From Streptomyces tauricus (GTDB lineage Bacteria > Actinomycetota > Actinomycetes > Streptomycetales > Streptomycetaceae), in assembly GCF_014650955.1 (NCBI RefSeq), contig NZ_BMVY01000015.1:123238-187237 (forward strand): a stretch of 64,000 nt of DNA, given 5' to 3'. Position numbers and translations under genes: made by a program. The notes beneath the pieces were generated by a model that did not search any database, had not been told where the DNA came from, and saw only the letters and a list, made by a program, of their open reading frames with translations. This document shows, piece after piece, positions 16,584 through 26,100 of this stretch (position 1 is its first letter; each line of letters begins with the position of its first letter).

Positions 16584-16949
16584 TCAGTGGCCGGCAGGAA
16601 CAGTGGCGCTCTGTTCCCTCAACTCAGCCAATCGCCGCTGATACAGAGGCCCGGCAGCGAATGCCCCTCGTGCCTCACTCGGAGTGGACAACTCCATGAG
16701 GTGATGAGCTACGGCCTTGAGGTGCGCGGACCAGGCCAACACATGCTGTTGAGCGGTCCGCCCGCATTCCTGCGGTTCGCCGGGAAGGCACAACGGAAGC
16801 TGGGGCCCCAACTTGTTCGCCGCATGCCGGACGTAACGCGCAATCGAGGCCCATTCCTCGTCGGTCCGCTGTACGGCGTTGTTGCCGCCCTCCCGGCCCC
16901 ACGGCCCGAAGTCGTCCCCGTGGTCGTCCATGTGCGGGCTCCTGATCAT
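16584..16949 (-). CDS. Small unknown protein coupled to the radical SAM gene
   Basis: Predicted 121-residue soluble protein. Its ATG (16947-16949) overlaps the TGA of the radical SAM gene (ATGA), so the two are translationally coupled. The N-terminus is acidic and Gly-rich (MDDHGDDFGPWGREGGNNAVQ). The rest is helical with many His residues (QHVLAWSAHLKAVAHHLMEL) and two Cys (LCLPGEPQEC). It has no membrane segment and no family that I recognise. The coupling suggests a partner, a carrier or regulatory protein, or less likely a substrate of the radical SAM enzyme. It lacks the leader/core look of a classic peptide precursor. Confidence 0.68.
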   Translation of the reverse strand: MIRSPHMDDHGDDFGPWGREGGNNAVQRTDEEWASIARYVRHAANKLGPQLPLCLPGEPQECGRTAQQHVLAWSAHLKAVAHHLMELSTPSEARGAFAAGPLYQRRLAELREQSATVPAGH

Positions 16950-17857
16950 CGCAACGGATTGGCCGGTACGCCGATCGTAGCGACGACGTCCGCTTCCCTG
17001 GGGTCACAGTGGCCGACTGAGGGAACACACGGACCACACGGGCCGCACATGGGCAAGAACTGAGGCGGAGTACAGGACTGTGCACCTTCCCCGTGGACGG
17101 CAGTGATGTCCGAGAGAACTGCCGTCATTCGTTCTCCACCCCAAATCTCGAGGAGGGGAGCACTCAGCACGTTTCCGATGGTGAGGAACCGGCCCAGGAC
17201 ACACGGCCACACGTCACCGGTCGGACCGATCGCGCATTTCTCGTGAGCACAGTGACCGCACAGGTCGCTGATCGTCGGGGCGGCTCCCTTACTCGCCCGT
17301 CCGAATGCCCGGGTCTTGTCACCGCCCACCATGTCCACGCCGAGCACCGTCAGGTCTCTTGCCGCCTCACGGACGCGTTGGCCTTCCCGGACCGCAACGA
17401 CTCCGCCACGAAGAGGGATGTCGAGGCTCAGCGCCTTTTCCACGTTCGCCCGCGTCCGCCTGTGCGAACCCCTGAGCCGGGTCACCGAGTCGTGCTCCTC
17501 CGCTGTGTCGGAGTAGTACGACGTGGCGAGTTCGACCCCGCATTCCTTGAACGTCTCCCAAAGCTCATCCCGGATGTGCGTCATGTTGGAGAACACCTCG
17601 ACGGACAGTCCTGAGTCATGAGCGTGCCGAATCAAAGCCGGAAGGCCCGGATACAGGGTCGGTTCGCCTCCGATGAACTGAACGTCGAGTGCTCCGATGT
17701 CCGCGAGTTGGTCAATGACGTGCGACCAGTCCTGAACGCTCAGGGTGCCATGCGTCCCTTTGGGCGAAGAGTCCGCATAGCAGTGATCGCAGAACTCATT
17801 GCACAGTCCCGTGACCTCCAACCATGCAAACTTGAGTGCATTTTGGGCAGCGCTCAT
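16946..17857 (-). CDS. Radical SAM/SPASM-type enzyme
   Basis: Predicted 303-residue radical S-adenosylmethionine protein. The CxxxCxxC iron-sulfur motif is CNEFCDHC at residues 19-26, followed by the family motifs QFIGGEPTLYPGL and VEVFSNMTHI. The C-terminal third has two Cys clusters (CGHCAHEKC with IGPTGDVWPCVLG, then MCGPCGPCVPSVGHC), the pattern of a SPASM region binding one or two auxiliary 4Fe-4S clusters. Such enzymes usually modify peptides or proteins. AAGGAG lies 7 nt before ATG 17857. The frame stays open far upstream, but no ribosome binding site supports a longer protein. It is divergent from an XRE-TPR regulator and coupled to a small downstream gene. Confidence 0.88.
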   Translation of the reverse strand: MSAAQNALKFAWLEVTGLCNEFCDHCYADSSPKGTHGTLSVQDWSHVIDQLADIGALDVQFIGGEPTLYPGLPALIRHAHDSGLSVEVFSNMTHIRDELWETFKECGVELATSYYSDTAEEHDSVTRLRGSHRRTRANVEKALSLDIPLRGGVVAVREGQRVREAARDLTVLGVDMVGGDKTRAFGRASKGAAPTISDLCGHCAHEKCAIGPTGDVWPCVLGRFLTIGNVLSAPLLEIWGGERMTAVLSDITAVHGEGAQSCTPPQFLPMCGPCGPCVPSVGHCDPREADVVATIGVPANPLR

Positions 17858-18052
17858 TACAGGACTCCTTGCAGGGGTCGTCTCGTGATTCAGGAGGTCG
17901 GGGCGACGGCGGCAGGTGGGCGGTCCGGTGACATCGGCAGCCGGGCCCACAGTGCGAAGGATCCTGTTGCGGCCCTCACCCCGGCATCTCGTCGGCTCGG
18001 CTCTGGAGCAAGCGTCTTCCATGCGTCGATCAGCGACTAGTGGCCCCGTGTA

Positions 18053-18067
18053 GGCCGGCTGTCGGCC
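18053..18067. promoter_or_regulatory. Inverted repeat just upstream of the XRE-TPR regulator
   Basis: GGCCG-GCTGT-CGGCC lies 12 nt before ATG 18079, in the divergent gap shared with the radical SAM gene. It is followed by CAGAAT (18067-18072), a possible -10 box 6 nt before the ATG, which would make the mRNA leaderless. No convincing -35 is visible. A role as operator for the adjacent regulator is inferred. Confidence 0.35.
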
Positions 18068-18078
18068 AGAATCGGCAC

Positions 18079-19308
18079 ATGGGCAGCAGCATCGGGGCCA
18101 ACATCCGGCACCTGCGCGAACAGCGAGGGTGGAGTCAGGCACGGCTGGCGCGTGAGGTCTGTCAGGCAGCGCGGGTATGCGGCGAACCGGTCGGACGGCA
18201 GGAGGTCAGCCGGTGGGAGACCGGCAAGCGCACGCCTCGCGAATGGCTGCCGTTCCTCGCCACCGCGCTGGGCGTGAACGTGGACGCTCTCGGCGCCGTT
18301 CAGAAACCGACTGAGCCTGCTGTACCGACTCTCGCCGAATTCCTGCCTGAAGGGGACCCTCTGAGCCCGTTGGAATGCAGCACGGGGCGACGCATCGGAA
18401 TGGGCACCGTGAACGAGTTGCAACAGCGGGTGCACGGGCTCAGGCTTGCTGATGATGTGCTAGCGGGGGGAGATTTGATCCGGCCCGCACTCAGAGACTT
18501 GAGACGTACGGTGAAGCTGTACCGGGAAAGCTCACACACCGGTGAGGTAGGGCGACAACTCCTACGCCAAATCGGCGAGTTGGCACAGATCGCGGGATGG
18601 ATCGCCGGCGATGCCGGGCAGCACGAGGAGGCAGAGCGGATCTACCGGCTGGGGATCAGCGCCGCGCACCAAGCCGAAGACCACACACTTGCGGGGAATC
18701 TCGCCGGATCACTCGCCTACCAGATGAGCAACACAGGGCGGGAGACCGAAGGGCTGGCGCTGGCCCGTGCTGCCCTGAACGACGCAGGCACCGAAGCACC
18801 CCCGAAAGCTCGTGCACTGTACCTGGACCGTGTGGCATGGGCCCACACGAAGTCCGGAAGCGCAGCCGACGAACAAAAAGCCATGCGCGCGTTGGGAGAG
18901 GCCGAACAGGCGCTCAGCGAGGACGACGACGGAATCGAGTCACCCGCCTACCTGTACTGGGTGGACGCCGGTGAACTCAAGGTGATGGAATCACGCGTCT
19001 ACACAGAGCTTCACCGGCCCTTACGTGCTGTGCCGCTGCTCCGGAAAGTCCTTGACGGCTACGACGCGACACACGCCCGGGAGATGGCTCTGTACTTGTC
19101 CTGGCTTGCCGTCGCCCTGGCTGACGCCAACGAACCGGAAGAGGCGGCAGCCGTGGCCGAGCGTGTCATCTCCCTGGGTTCCGACACATCGTCAAAGAGA
19201 GTGGTGGAACGGCTGCGCGTCATTCTCGGTCGGTTGCGGGATTTCGCGGACGTGCCCGCAGTCGCCGCCCTGTTGGCCGAGCACCAGAGGGCTACAAATC
19301 CCGTATGA
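18079..19308 (+). CDS. XRE-family regulator with TPR-like C-terminal region; contains a TTA codon
   Basis: Predicted 409-residue regulator. Residues about 5-65 are an XRE helix-turn-helix (IRHLREQRGWSQARLAREVC ... GRQEVSRWETGKRTPREW). The remaining ~330 residues are helical repeats of TPR character (AERIYRLGISAAHQAEDHTLAGNLAGSL, EEAAAVAERVISL), similar in layout to many Streptomyces regulators that respond to peptides or act with partners. Codon 315 is TTA (19021-19023), so translation should depend on the bldA tRNA and be delayed to development. It is divergent from the radical SAM operon. Its 3' end overlaps the convergent DUF397 gene by 17 nt. Confidence 0.87.
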   Translation: MGSSIGANIRHLREQRGWSQARLAREVCQAARVCGEPVGRQEVSRWETGKRTPREWLPFLATALGVNVDALGAVQKPTEPAVPTLAEFLPEGDPLSPLECSTGRRIGMGTVNELQQRVHGLRLADDVLAGGDLIRPALRDLRRTVKLYRESSHTGEVGRQLLRQIGELAQIAGWIAGDAGQHEEAERIYRLGISAAHQAEDHTLAGNLAGSLAYQMSNTGRETEGLALARAALNDAGTEAPPKARALYLDRVAWAHTKSGSAADEQKAMRALGEAEQALSEDDDGIESPAYLYWVDAGELKVMESRVYTELHRPLRAVPLLRKVLDGYDATHAREMALYLSWLAVALADANEPEEAAAVAERVISLGSDTSSKRVVERLRVILGRLRDFADVPAVAALLAEHQRATNPV

Positions 19309-19486
19309 AGGCACGCCAAGCGTGAAAACGCACGGAGAGTACGGGTCCTTCGGCATTCTTGGAGTCGCGTACGAGGGCTTTGTCGACGGCGTGGGCGCAC
19401 TCGACACACTCACCACCCGCGCCGTTGCTGTAAGAGGACCTGATCCACGACGAGGGGGCCTCGGTAGCGGGCCGCACAATCTTCAT
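19292..19486 (-). CDS. DUF397 small protein, partner of WhiJ-like regulator
   Basis: Predicted 64-residue protein with the DUF397 signature: W-x-RSSYSNGAGGECVE, then VRDSKN and a final SVRFHAWRAFIRDL. DUF397 genes sit next to WhiJ-type helix-turn-helix regulators throughout Streptomyces and are thought to act with them. Here its ATG overlaps the TGA of the upstream regulator (ATGA, 19483-19486), so the two are co-translated. The last 17 nt overlap the 3' end of the convergent XRE-TPR gene, which also encodes its final residues in the opposite strand. Confidence 0.9.
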   Translation of the reverse strand: MKIVRPATEAPSSWIRSSYSNGAGGECVECAHAVDKALVRDSKNAEGPVLSVRFHAWRAFIRDL

Positions 19487-20331
19487 CCTGCGTATTCCTT
19501 CAGAACGGACTTGATCAGCTGGACAGAGCGTTGCGGGCTCAGGGCGGCGGCCCTCAATCCGTCGAAGGCCCTGGTGTACTCCCGCACATGATGCTCCCCT
19601 TCGAGGTAGACGGCATCGGTGATGCCGTCCCGGTACACGATGTCCGGGTCCTCCTGGTCGGGAAAACCGAGCATGGTGAACGATCCCGTGACCGGATAGG
19701 TACCTGAATCGAACGGCAGGACCTGCAGAGTGACACTCGGCAACTCGGCGGACTCCAGGACACGTTCGAGTTGCTCACGCATCAGCGACCTCTCTCCGAT
19801 GACATTGCGGAGAGACCCCTCGTTCACGACGAACCACGCGTCCGGAGCCGCCGGCCGCGTCAGCATGGCCTGGCGCTCCATGCGTACGTGTACCGCCCGG
19901 TCGATGTCCTGGGCGGACAGATGCGCTCCCGCCTTGTGCAGTTCACAGGCGTAGGACGGGGTCTGCATGAGTCCCGGGAGCAACTCGCACTGGTACTGAC
20001 GGAACGTGGAGGCCTCCTGCTCCAGGCCGATGTAGATGGAGAACCACTGGGGCACCCCCGATCCGTGCTCCTGCCACCAGCCGCGCGTCTTGGCCTGCCG
20101 CGCCAGAGACTTCAGGAACTCCCTCAGCTCGTCGCCGGTCTCGTAGTAGCGGCACAGCGCATCGATGTCGGACGGCTGGACCCTGCCGCTTCCCGTCTCC
20201 ATCCGGTTGACCTTGGAGCCGCTCCAGTCCAGCGCCGCACCGACCTGCGCGCAGGTGAGGGCATGGGCTTCGCGCAGCTTCTTCAACTCGATCGAGAGTC
20301 GACGACGACGTGCCGTCGGTGAACCGGCCAC
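19483..20331 (-). CDS. WhiJ-like XRE regulator with DUF5753 domain
   Basis: Predicted 282-residue developmental-type regulator. Residues about 10-66 are a helix-turn-helix (LSIELKKLREAHALTCAQVGAALDWSGSKVNRMETG). Residues about 95-275 form the DUF5753 sensing domain (EASTFRQYQCELLPGLMQTPSYA, VNEGSLRNVIG, MREQLERVLE, LPFDSGTYP). GTG 20331 has AGAAGG 5 nt upstream. With DUF397 downstream and an AbaA-like ATPase gene divergent, it reproduces the whiJ/abaA type locus known to repress or time development and antibiotic production in Streptomyces. There are many paralogues per genome, so the specific role is open. Confidence 0.92.
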   Translation of the reverse strand: MAGSPTARRRRLSIELKKLREAHALTCAQVGAALDWSGSKVNRMETGSGRVQPSDIDALCRYYETGDELREFLKSLARQAKTRGWWQEHGSGVPQWFSIYIGLEQEASTFRQYQCELLPGLMQTPSYACELHKAGAHLSAQDIDRAVHVRMERQAMLTRPAAPDAWFVVNEGSLRNVIGERSLMREQLERVLESAELPSVTLQVLPFDSGTYPVTGSFTMLGFPDQEDPDIVYRDGITDAVYLEGEHHVREYTRAFDGLRAAALSPQRSVQLIKSVLKEYAG

Positions 20332-20537
20332 TTCAACCTTCTTCCGGATAGCGGACGTTCAGTCTCCCGCCAAGGTGACCGCCTGCCAATCACTCAGAAG
20401 TGGGAATCCCGCCGTGCACATTGCATTTCGGGATGTGATCACGCCATTCTTCCAAGGGAGCAACTCCCCGTGAACACTCGTGACGCTCTGCTGTCCATGT
20501 GAAGTCGGGGAGTCGACATGCGACGAGAGAGGTCTTC

Positions 20538-21197
20538 GTGATTCGGGAAGCCTGTGTGTCACCTGGCCGGTGGAAGCTGCGGTTCCTGGCGGAAGCCGAG
20601 GAGGTGGCAGCTCTACGTTCCGCCTTACGGGTCCACCTCGGACGCTGGGATCTGGAAGAACTCATCGAGACGGCCCAACTCTGTGTCAGTGAACTCGTCT
20701 CCAACGTGATCACCCACGTCGGTCCTGGCACCCCCGCCGAATTGATCGTGAGCAAGGAGAGAGCAGGCTTGCGCATCGAGGTCCATGACCCCGACACCCG
20801 TGCGCTGCCCACACTCCGCAACGAAGGCGTCGACTCCGAATCGGGACGGGGCATGGACCTCATCACCGCTGTGACCGACCGCTGGGGCGTCCAACTCCTC
20901 GCCGACAAGAAGGTGACCTGGTGCGAGCTGACGATGACGCCGGTCGACCAGGACCACCCGGTAGCGGCTCCCGGCGTCACTCGGGCCGAAGCACTGTTGG
21001 ACCTCTACGCAGTGGTGACGCGAGCGGACGAGCCAGGATCGAGTCGACTGGGCACAGCCCTGGCCGAGGAGGCGGTGATCGATGTCATCACGGATTTCCT
21101 GCACTGGCTCCGGGCGCACGGCTCCGACGAGGAAGAGGTTCTGGACCGTGCGCAGCGGCGCTTCGAGAACCGGTCCGCGATGAGCGTGGTGAATTGA
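20538..21197 (+). CDS. AbaA-like HATPase (anti-sigma-factor-type); contains a TTA codon
   Basis: Predicted 219-residue protein. The HATPase_c/RsbW-like fold covers residues about 10-135: N-box VSELVSNVITH, HDPD, then SGRGMDLITAVTDRWG. The C-terminal ~80 residues are helical (ALLDLYAVVTRAD ... VIDVITDFLHWLRAHG). Start GTG 20538 has GAGAGAGG 5 nt upstream, and the frame remains open before that without a better signal. Codon 30 is TTA (20625-20627), predicting bldA-dependent translation. It diverges from the WhiJ-like regulator, completing the usual trio. Proteins of this group may bind sigma or anti-anti-sigma factors, but the ligand here is unknown. Confidence 0.85.
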   Translation: MIREACVSPGRWKLRFLAEAEEVAALRSALRVHLGRWDLEELIETAQLCVSELVSNVITHVGPGTPAELIVSKERAGLRIEVHDPDTRALPTLRNEGVDSESGRGMDLITAVTDRWGVQLLADKKVTWCELTMTPVDQDHPVAAPGVTRAEALLDLYAVVTRADEPGSSRLGTALAEEAVIDVITDFLHWLRAHGSDEEEVLDRAQRRFENRSAMSVVN

Positions 21198-21255
21198 GCG
21201 AAGTCCCTGTTCGGCTCCGTTCCGGAACCGTCCTCGACCTTGGAACGTGTGCGGT

Positions 21256-21285
21256 GCGGGACACCGGCGTGGGCCGGTGTCCCGC
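21256..21285. terminator. Bidirectional terminator hairpin
   Basis: GCGGGACACCGG (21256-21267) pairs perfectly with CCGGTGTCCCGC (21274-21285) around a 6-nt loop. It lies in the 101-bp gap between the convergent AbaA-like ATPase and drmB-like genes, so it should isolate the defence island from the WhiJ-type locus. Confidence 0.85.
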
Positions 21286-21298
21286 GATCCATCGAGTG

Positions 21299-23155
21299 TC
21301 AGGGGTGCAGCAGGTCCGCGAAGAAGCCCAGGTCCGGTTCTTCCGGGGTGCCGACGAGCAGCGCGCGGTCCAACAGGATGTTGTTGTGCTCGCAGCTCGT
21401 CTCCGGGAGCATCACGCAGGCGTGGCAGGCGGCGAGGTTGGTACTGCCGGTGCCGGTGCCCTCGGACTCGATGCACAGGGGATCGGCGGAGCACCACTGC
21501 GCGCGGTGCACGGCCGAGCGCAGTGCCTGGGCCAGCCGCGTCGGCTCTCCCTGGGCGACGACACCACCGAGGCTGCCCGCAGAGTCGCTGGTGGCCGTGT
21601 ATATCAACAGACCGGCCATCGTCTCGTCCGCGTACAGGCGCTCGCGCAGGGAAGCGGCCGGATAGCCGGCGTCCAGACTCCACTCGTTGATCAGTGCGTG
21701 GGCCAAGGTGTGCAGCAGCACCATGCGAGGCTCCGCGGGCGAATCGGGGACCTGCGCGGGGTCGGAGGCCCGCTCCCGCAGCAGCCGCTCGTGGTTGGCG
21801 CGGATGCGGTCGACGCGGGTAACCACCGCTGTGGAGGCGGCCCACCTCTCCAGGCGGTCGTCGTCCAGGCGCAGGAAGACGCCCTCACCGTGGACCTCCA
21901 TGGCGGGCAGCCAGATGGTGGGCCGCAGGGACAGCGCCGACTCGTGCACCTCGACGTTCGAGTCGGGGGCGGTGACGCGCGAGAAGGCTTTGAGCGCGCG
22001 GACCTCACGCAGACGCTTGACGAGCATCGGCGTCGTCACGCCGGTGGGGAGGAGCGGGGCCGAGTTGCCGGACGGAGGCTCGCACACGAACTGCTGGCGT
22101 CGGTCCTGGTCGGCCTCGGCGTTCCCGGCGCAGAGACGTTCGTACTCCTGCCGGCGTAGGGCGAGGTAGCGGTGGTTCTGCCCGATGGAAGACCCGTCCG
22201 GATCGGGGTCCTCCTGGTCCTCCGCCTCGATCAGGGCGAGAACGGCGTCCGTGGGGATGTCCTCGTTCGGGAACGCTCCCTTGAGGTAGATCTCCAACTT
22301 CGAGGGATCGGCGGCGTACTCGCGCAGAGTGTCCCATCGCCCGGCAAGACGATCGGCGAGGCCGTCGCTCCAGGGCGGGATCGACAGCGCGGACTTCAGG
22401 ACCGGGGACCACACGGCCGACGAACCACGCTGGAGCGTGCGCGGCGGTTGGTCACACGTCTCGGCGGGCGCATCCTTCAACCACGGGCGCCGTCCCGAGC
22501 AGGGAACCTTGAGATCGGCGAGCGCGGAGCGGCGGAACGCGCCCTCCATCGAGACCTCGGGTACGCCGCAGGTGCACGAGATGAGGACGGAACGCAGCGA
22601 GGCGGTACGCCCGGAGGTACGCAGACGCAGCTCGCCGCCGCAGTGGCCGGACGCGCCGTCCGCCCGATTGCCCCGATGAGCCCACTTCCAGTACGGGAAG
22701 TCGTCGAGGTGACCGTGCTCGCACGCCACGACGAAGCGGGAGGGGACGAGATCCTCCTCGCAGTCGGTGCAGATGTTCTTGCCGGGCGGTGGGTTGAAGC
22801 CGCGCACGTGCTGGAGCGCGTCGCAGCGGGGGCAGGAGTGCCACAGCGGGAAGCGGCGTACCCGGATGCCGTCCTTGCTGTCGTCGTTCGAGGCGGGGGG
22901 CAGCCGGAAGTGCTGTACGCCGAGGACACGCGCCAACCGGTGCTCATGGATGATCGGCGCCTCGTCCAGGAGCCACGACTCATGGGCACCGTCGAGGCCG
23001 GCCACGACGAACGACTCGTTGTCGACGGCGATCAACGAACCGACACCGTAAGTGGTGATCGTCTGGGCCCGGCGCACGGCTCCCCGCCGAGGGAGGTTGT
23101 GCCGGGGGGTTGTGGCGCCGGCGCCGCGACGGCGACGGGCGGGGGGCGGGGTCAT
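21299..23155 (-). CDS. drmB: DrmB-like DUF1998 protein (DISARM-type)
   Basis: Predicted 618-residue protein and last gene of unit A. It begins RRAQTITTYGVGSLIAVDNESFVVAG, a start typical of DUF1998 proteins. It carries several zinc-binding Cys clusters: CPRCDALQ with CTDCEEDL, CEHGHLDDFPYWKW, then CTCG. The C-terminal DUF1998 region is HTLAHALINEWSLDAGYPAASLRERLY ... ACHACVMLPETSCEHNNILLDRALLVG. In DISARM, DrmB acts with the helicase DrmA in restricting incoming phage DNA. Its ATG overlaps the TGA of the drmA-like gene (ATGA at 23152-23155), so the two are made together. A longer frame upstream exists but lies wholly inside drmA. Confidence 0.85.
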   Translation of the reverse strand: MTPPPARRRRGAGATTPRHNLPRRGAVRRAQTITTYGVGSLIAVDNESFVVAGLDGAHESWLLDEAPIIHEHRLARVLGVQHFRLPPASNDDSKDGIRVRRFPLWHSCPRCDALQHVRGFNPPPGKNICTDCEEDLVPSRFVVACEHGHLDDFPYWKWAHRGNRADGASGHCGGELRLRTSGRTASLRSVLISCTCGVPEVSMEGAFRRSALADLKVPCSGRRPWLKDAPAETCDQPPRTLQRGSSAVWSPVLKSALSIPPWSDGLADRLAGRWDTLREYAADPSKLEIYLKGAFPNEDIPTDAVLALIEAEDQEDPDPDGSSIGQNHRYLALRRQEYERLCAGNAEADQDRRQQFVCEPPSGNSAPLLPTGVTTPMLVKRLREVRALKAFSRVTAPDSNVEVHESALSLRPTIWLPAMEVHGEGVFLRLDDDRLERWAASTAVVTRVDRIRANHERLLRERASDPAQVPDSPAEPRMVLLHTLAHALINEWSLDAGYPAASLRERLYADETMAGLLIYTATSDSAGSLGGVVAQGEPTRLAQALRSAVHRAQWCSADPLCIESEGTGTGSTNLAACHACVMLPETSCEHNNILLDRALLVGTPEEPDLGFFADLLHP

Positions 23156-26100
23156 CGGGAAGCCTCCATGAAAAGGGCGGACTCGGCGTCGACGTCGCGC
23201 AGACTCCAAAGGGTCGACCAGGCCTCGGCGTCCTCCGACTCGTCGTCGTACGCCTTGAGGAGGGACGGTGTCCTGTTCCCGCGCACGGGTTCGTAGAGGA
23301 GGCCGCCGAAGCGCCTGGCCTCCTCCACCCACCAGTTCACGAATTCGTCGTAGGCGGCGGAGGTCGCGTCGTACTCCTCCTCGTCGACTCCCTGTACCCG
23401 AGCCATGAGGATCGGCTTGATCTCGTGACGGAGGGTGTCGATGTAGTCGGCGATGCGGCCCGCGCCGTCGTTCGGCCGCGCGGCGGGGATCAGGATGCGG
23501 GCCAACGCCACCACGACGGCGTGCAGACCACGGGCACGCGCCCGGGAGGAGAACGGGGTCACGGACGTCGACTCCACCTCGCGGTACAGGGCCGAGTGGA
23601 AGTGCAGGAAGTTCTCGTAGTGGGACCGGTCGCGGGAGCGCGTCGAGTTGAGCATGACGGCGACCAGGCCGGGGTGGGAACGCCCGACCCGGCTGGTGGC
23701 CTGGATGTACTCGGCGGTCGTCTGCGGCTGACCCATGAGGGCCATCAGGCCGAGCCGGTCCACGTCCACGCCGACCGAGATCATGTTCGTGGCCAGCAGG
23801 ACGTCCACGGCGTCCGGGTCGGGATAGCGCCGCTCGATCTGCTTGAGTCGGGCCGGGATCGCGCTGGCGTCGATGCGGCTGGTCAGTTCCGCGTACCCGT
23901 CCGTGCTGCGCGGAGCTTCGAGCCCGTCCCGCTCGGCCAGGAGGCCCAGGTACGACACCACGTCGTCGTGAACCTGGAGTTCGGCCGCGGACAGCAGACG
24001 CAGGCTGTTGAAGTAACCGACCAGGGTCCAGTAGGCGTCGCGCACCTCGTCGGTGGTGTCGGTGCGCATCGCCTGGTGCAGGAGAGTGGCGTAGGTACGG
24101 ATCAGCAGGGTCGACTGGCTGGTGCCGGGGGCAAGGAGTCCGACGTAGCGCCGGCTGGCCTTCTCCTCACGCGGCGTCTCGACGGCGAACCACGAGTCCC
24201 GCGAGTCGAGACCTGCCGGCGGGAACTGCCGCACCTCACGGTCGAACAGAGCCTTGCCCTGTTCCCCGGCCCGACGGATCGTCGCCGTGGACGCGATCAC
24301 CTTCGGCTGGTCGGCGAGGGCGTCGACGGCGGTCTCGTACAGACCCGTGAGCGTGCCGAGCGGGCCGGAGATGAGGTGCAGCTCATCCTGCACGATCAAC
24401 TCGGGAGGCGGCGTGCCGTCGGAGCGGTCACGGTTGAAGAGCGCGGCGGTGCGCTCGCGCCACGGCATCGAAGCGAACTTGTCGACGGTGGCGATGACGA
24501 GCGTCGGCCGGGCGTCGTACACCGCGTCGTCCACCAGATGCACGGGCAGACCGGAGGCGGAGGCGAAGTCACAGCCGTCGCCGGGACAGCGTACGTACAT
24601 GCGCCGATCGTCTTCGTCGACCTCGTAGTCGTCGGCGTCCATGGCGGTCCCGCACCACGGGCAGTAGTGGAGCTGGGCCGGGTTCTCCTTCTGCAGGGTC
24701 TTGCCGGCGCGCAACTCGTCGAGCTTCCCGGCCGCGACCTTCAGCTTGTTGGGCGTGGCGGACCTGCCGACCCACATGCCGATCGAGATCTGCTCGGACC
24801 CCAGCGTCGCGGGAACCTCGCGACGCATCAGTTCCATGGCGCAGATGAGGATCGTGGCGCGTTCGAACTGCTGAAGGGTGAGCAGCCGCAGCGTGTAGCG
24901 CATGAGGACGGTGACGCCGCCACCACTCTCCTTACCCTCCTTACTCTCCTTACCGCGGATGCGACGCAGGAAGGTGGTGAAGGCGATCAGACCCAGATAC
25001 GCCTCGGTCTTGCCACCACCCGTCGGGAACCAGAGGAGGTCCGAGATCTGTCGGTCCTCGTGATCCGTGTCCTCGATGCCGGTCAGGCACAGCAGGACGA
25101 ACGCGATCTGGAAGGGGCGCCAGCGGCCGGACGTGACGTCGGGGTCGCCCTGTCGACCGCCCCGTACCCAGTCGGTACGCGCCCGCTGCTGCGCCATGGC
25201 CCGGTTGGCGAGACGGAAGGCATGCATCACGTCGGGTTCGGAGCGCAACAGCTCGATGCCCCGGCGGATACGGCCCAGCGCCTCGCGGCAGGCCCGGATC
25301 TGCTCGCGGGCGGCGTTCTCGTGCGAGGTGCCGATCAGCTGGGAGACTTCCGCGTCCTTCCGGGCTATCCACTGTTCGTAACCGTCGGCCAACCCCTTGA
25401 GGGCGACCAGCACATCGGCGTCCGGGCGGGTGGCGAGATCGTGCATACGGAGTGCTGAGGCGTCGATCTCCGGGTTGGAGTCGGTCAGCAGCACCTCGTG
25501 CGTGGGCAGGAACTCGGTACGGACTTCAGGGACCGCGGCCCGTTCTATGTCGGTGATCCCGACCTGCGACGCATTCCAGTCCCAGGCGGCCGAGCAGCCG
25601 TGCCCGACGGCGAACGTCGGAGCGTGCCGGTGCAGGAGCCGACTGGTCTCCAGTTCCTCGTCGACCGCGCTGAGGGCGGCGGGGCGCTCGACGAAGGCGG
25701 AGGACCCGTCGGTGGCGGTGACGACCAATCGGGGCTGAAAGAGGGCGTAGGCGTCCTGCAGCTCGCGCTCGCCCACCTTGTTGCAGTTGATCAGGGTGAC
25801 CGTGACGGTGACGGTTCCGGAGGCGCTGGGCCTGCGGACCAGCACGTCCAGCTTCACGCCGTCGGCCAACTCCGGCTTCGGGTCCAACCGCCCGGGGCGG
25901 GTGACGTCGACCGGCACCTCCGGCAGGTCGAGCACCCGACGCCGCCAGTGCTCGCGCTGGTCGACGGTGGTCCGCGACTCGGCCCGCTTGGGCGCCACCT
26001 TGCGACCCTCGGGGTCGACGGGGTCGTACATGGCGGCCCGTGCCGTCACCACGATCGTGTCCGTCTCCGTCGGATCCACTGCGAACGTCAGACCCATGCT

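Noticed and set aside
17858..18142. N-terminal extension of the radical SAM protein or a precursor peptide in this gap
   Set aside because: The open frame continues upstream, but no start has a ribosome binding site, whereas ATG 17857 has a good one. The peptide is Arg/Pro/Cys-rich without leader or core features.
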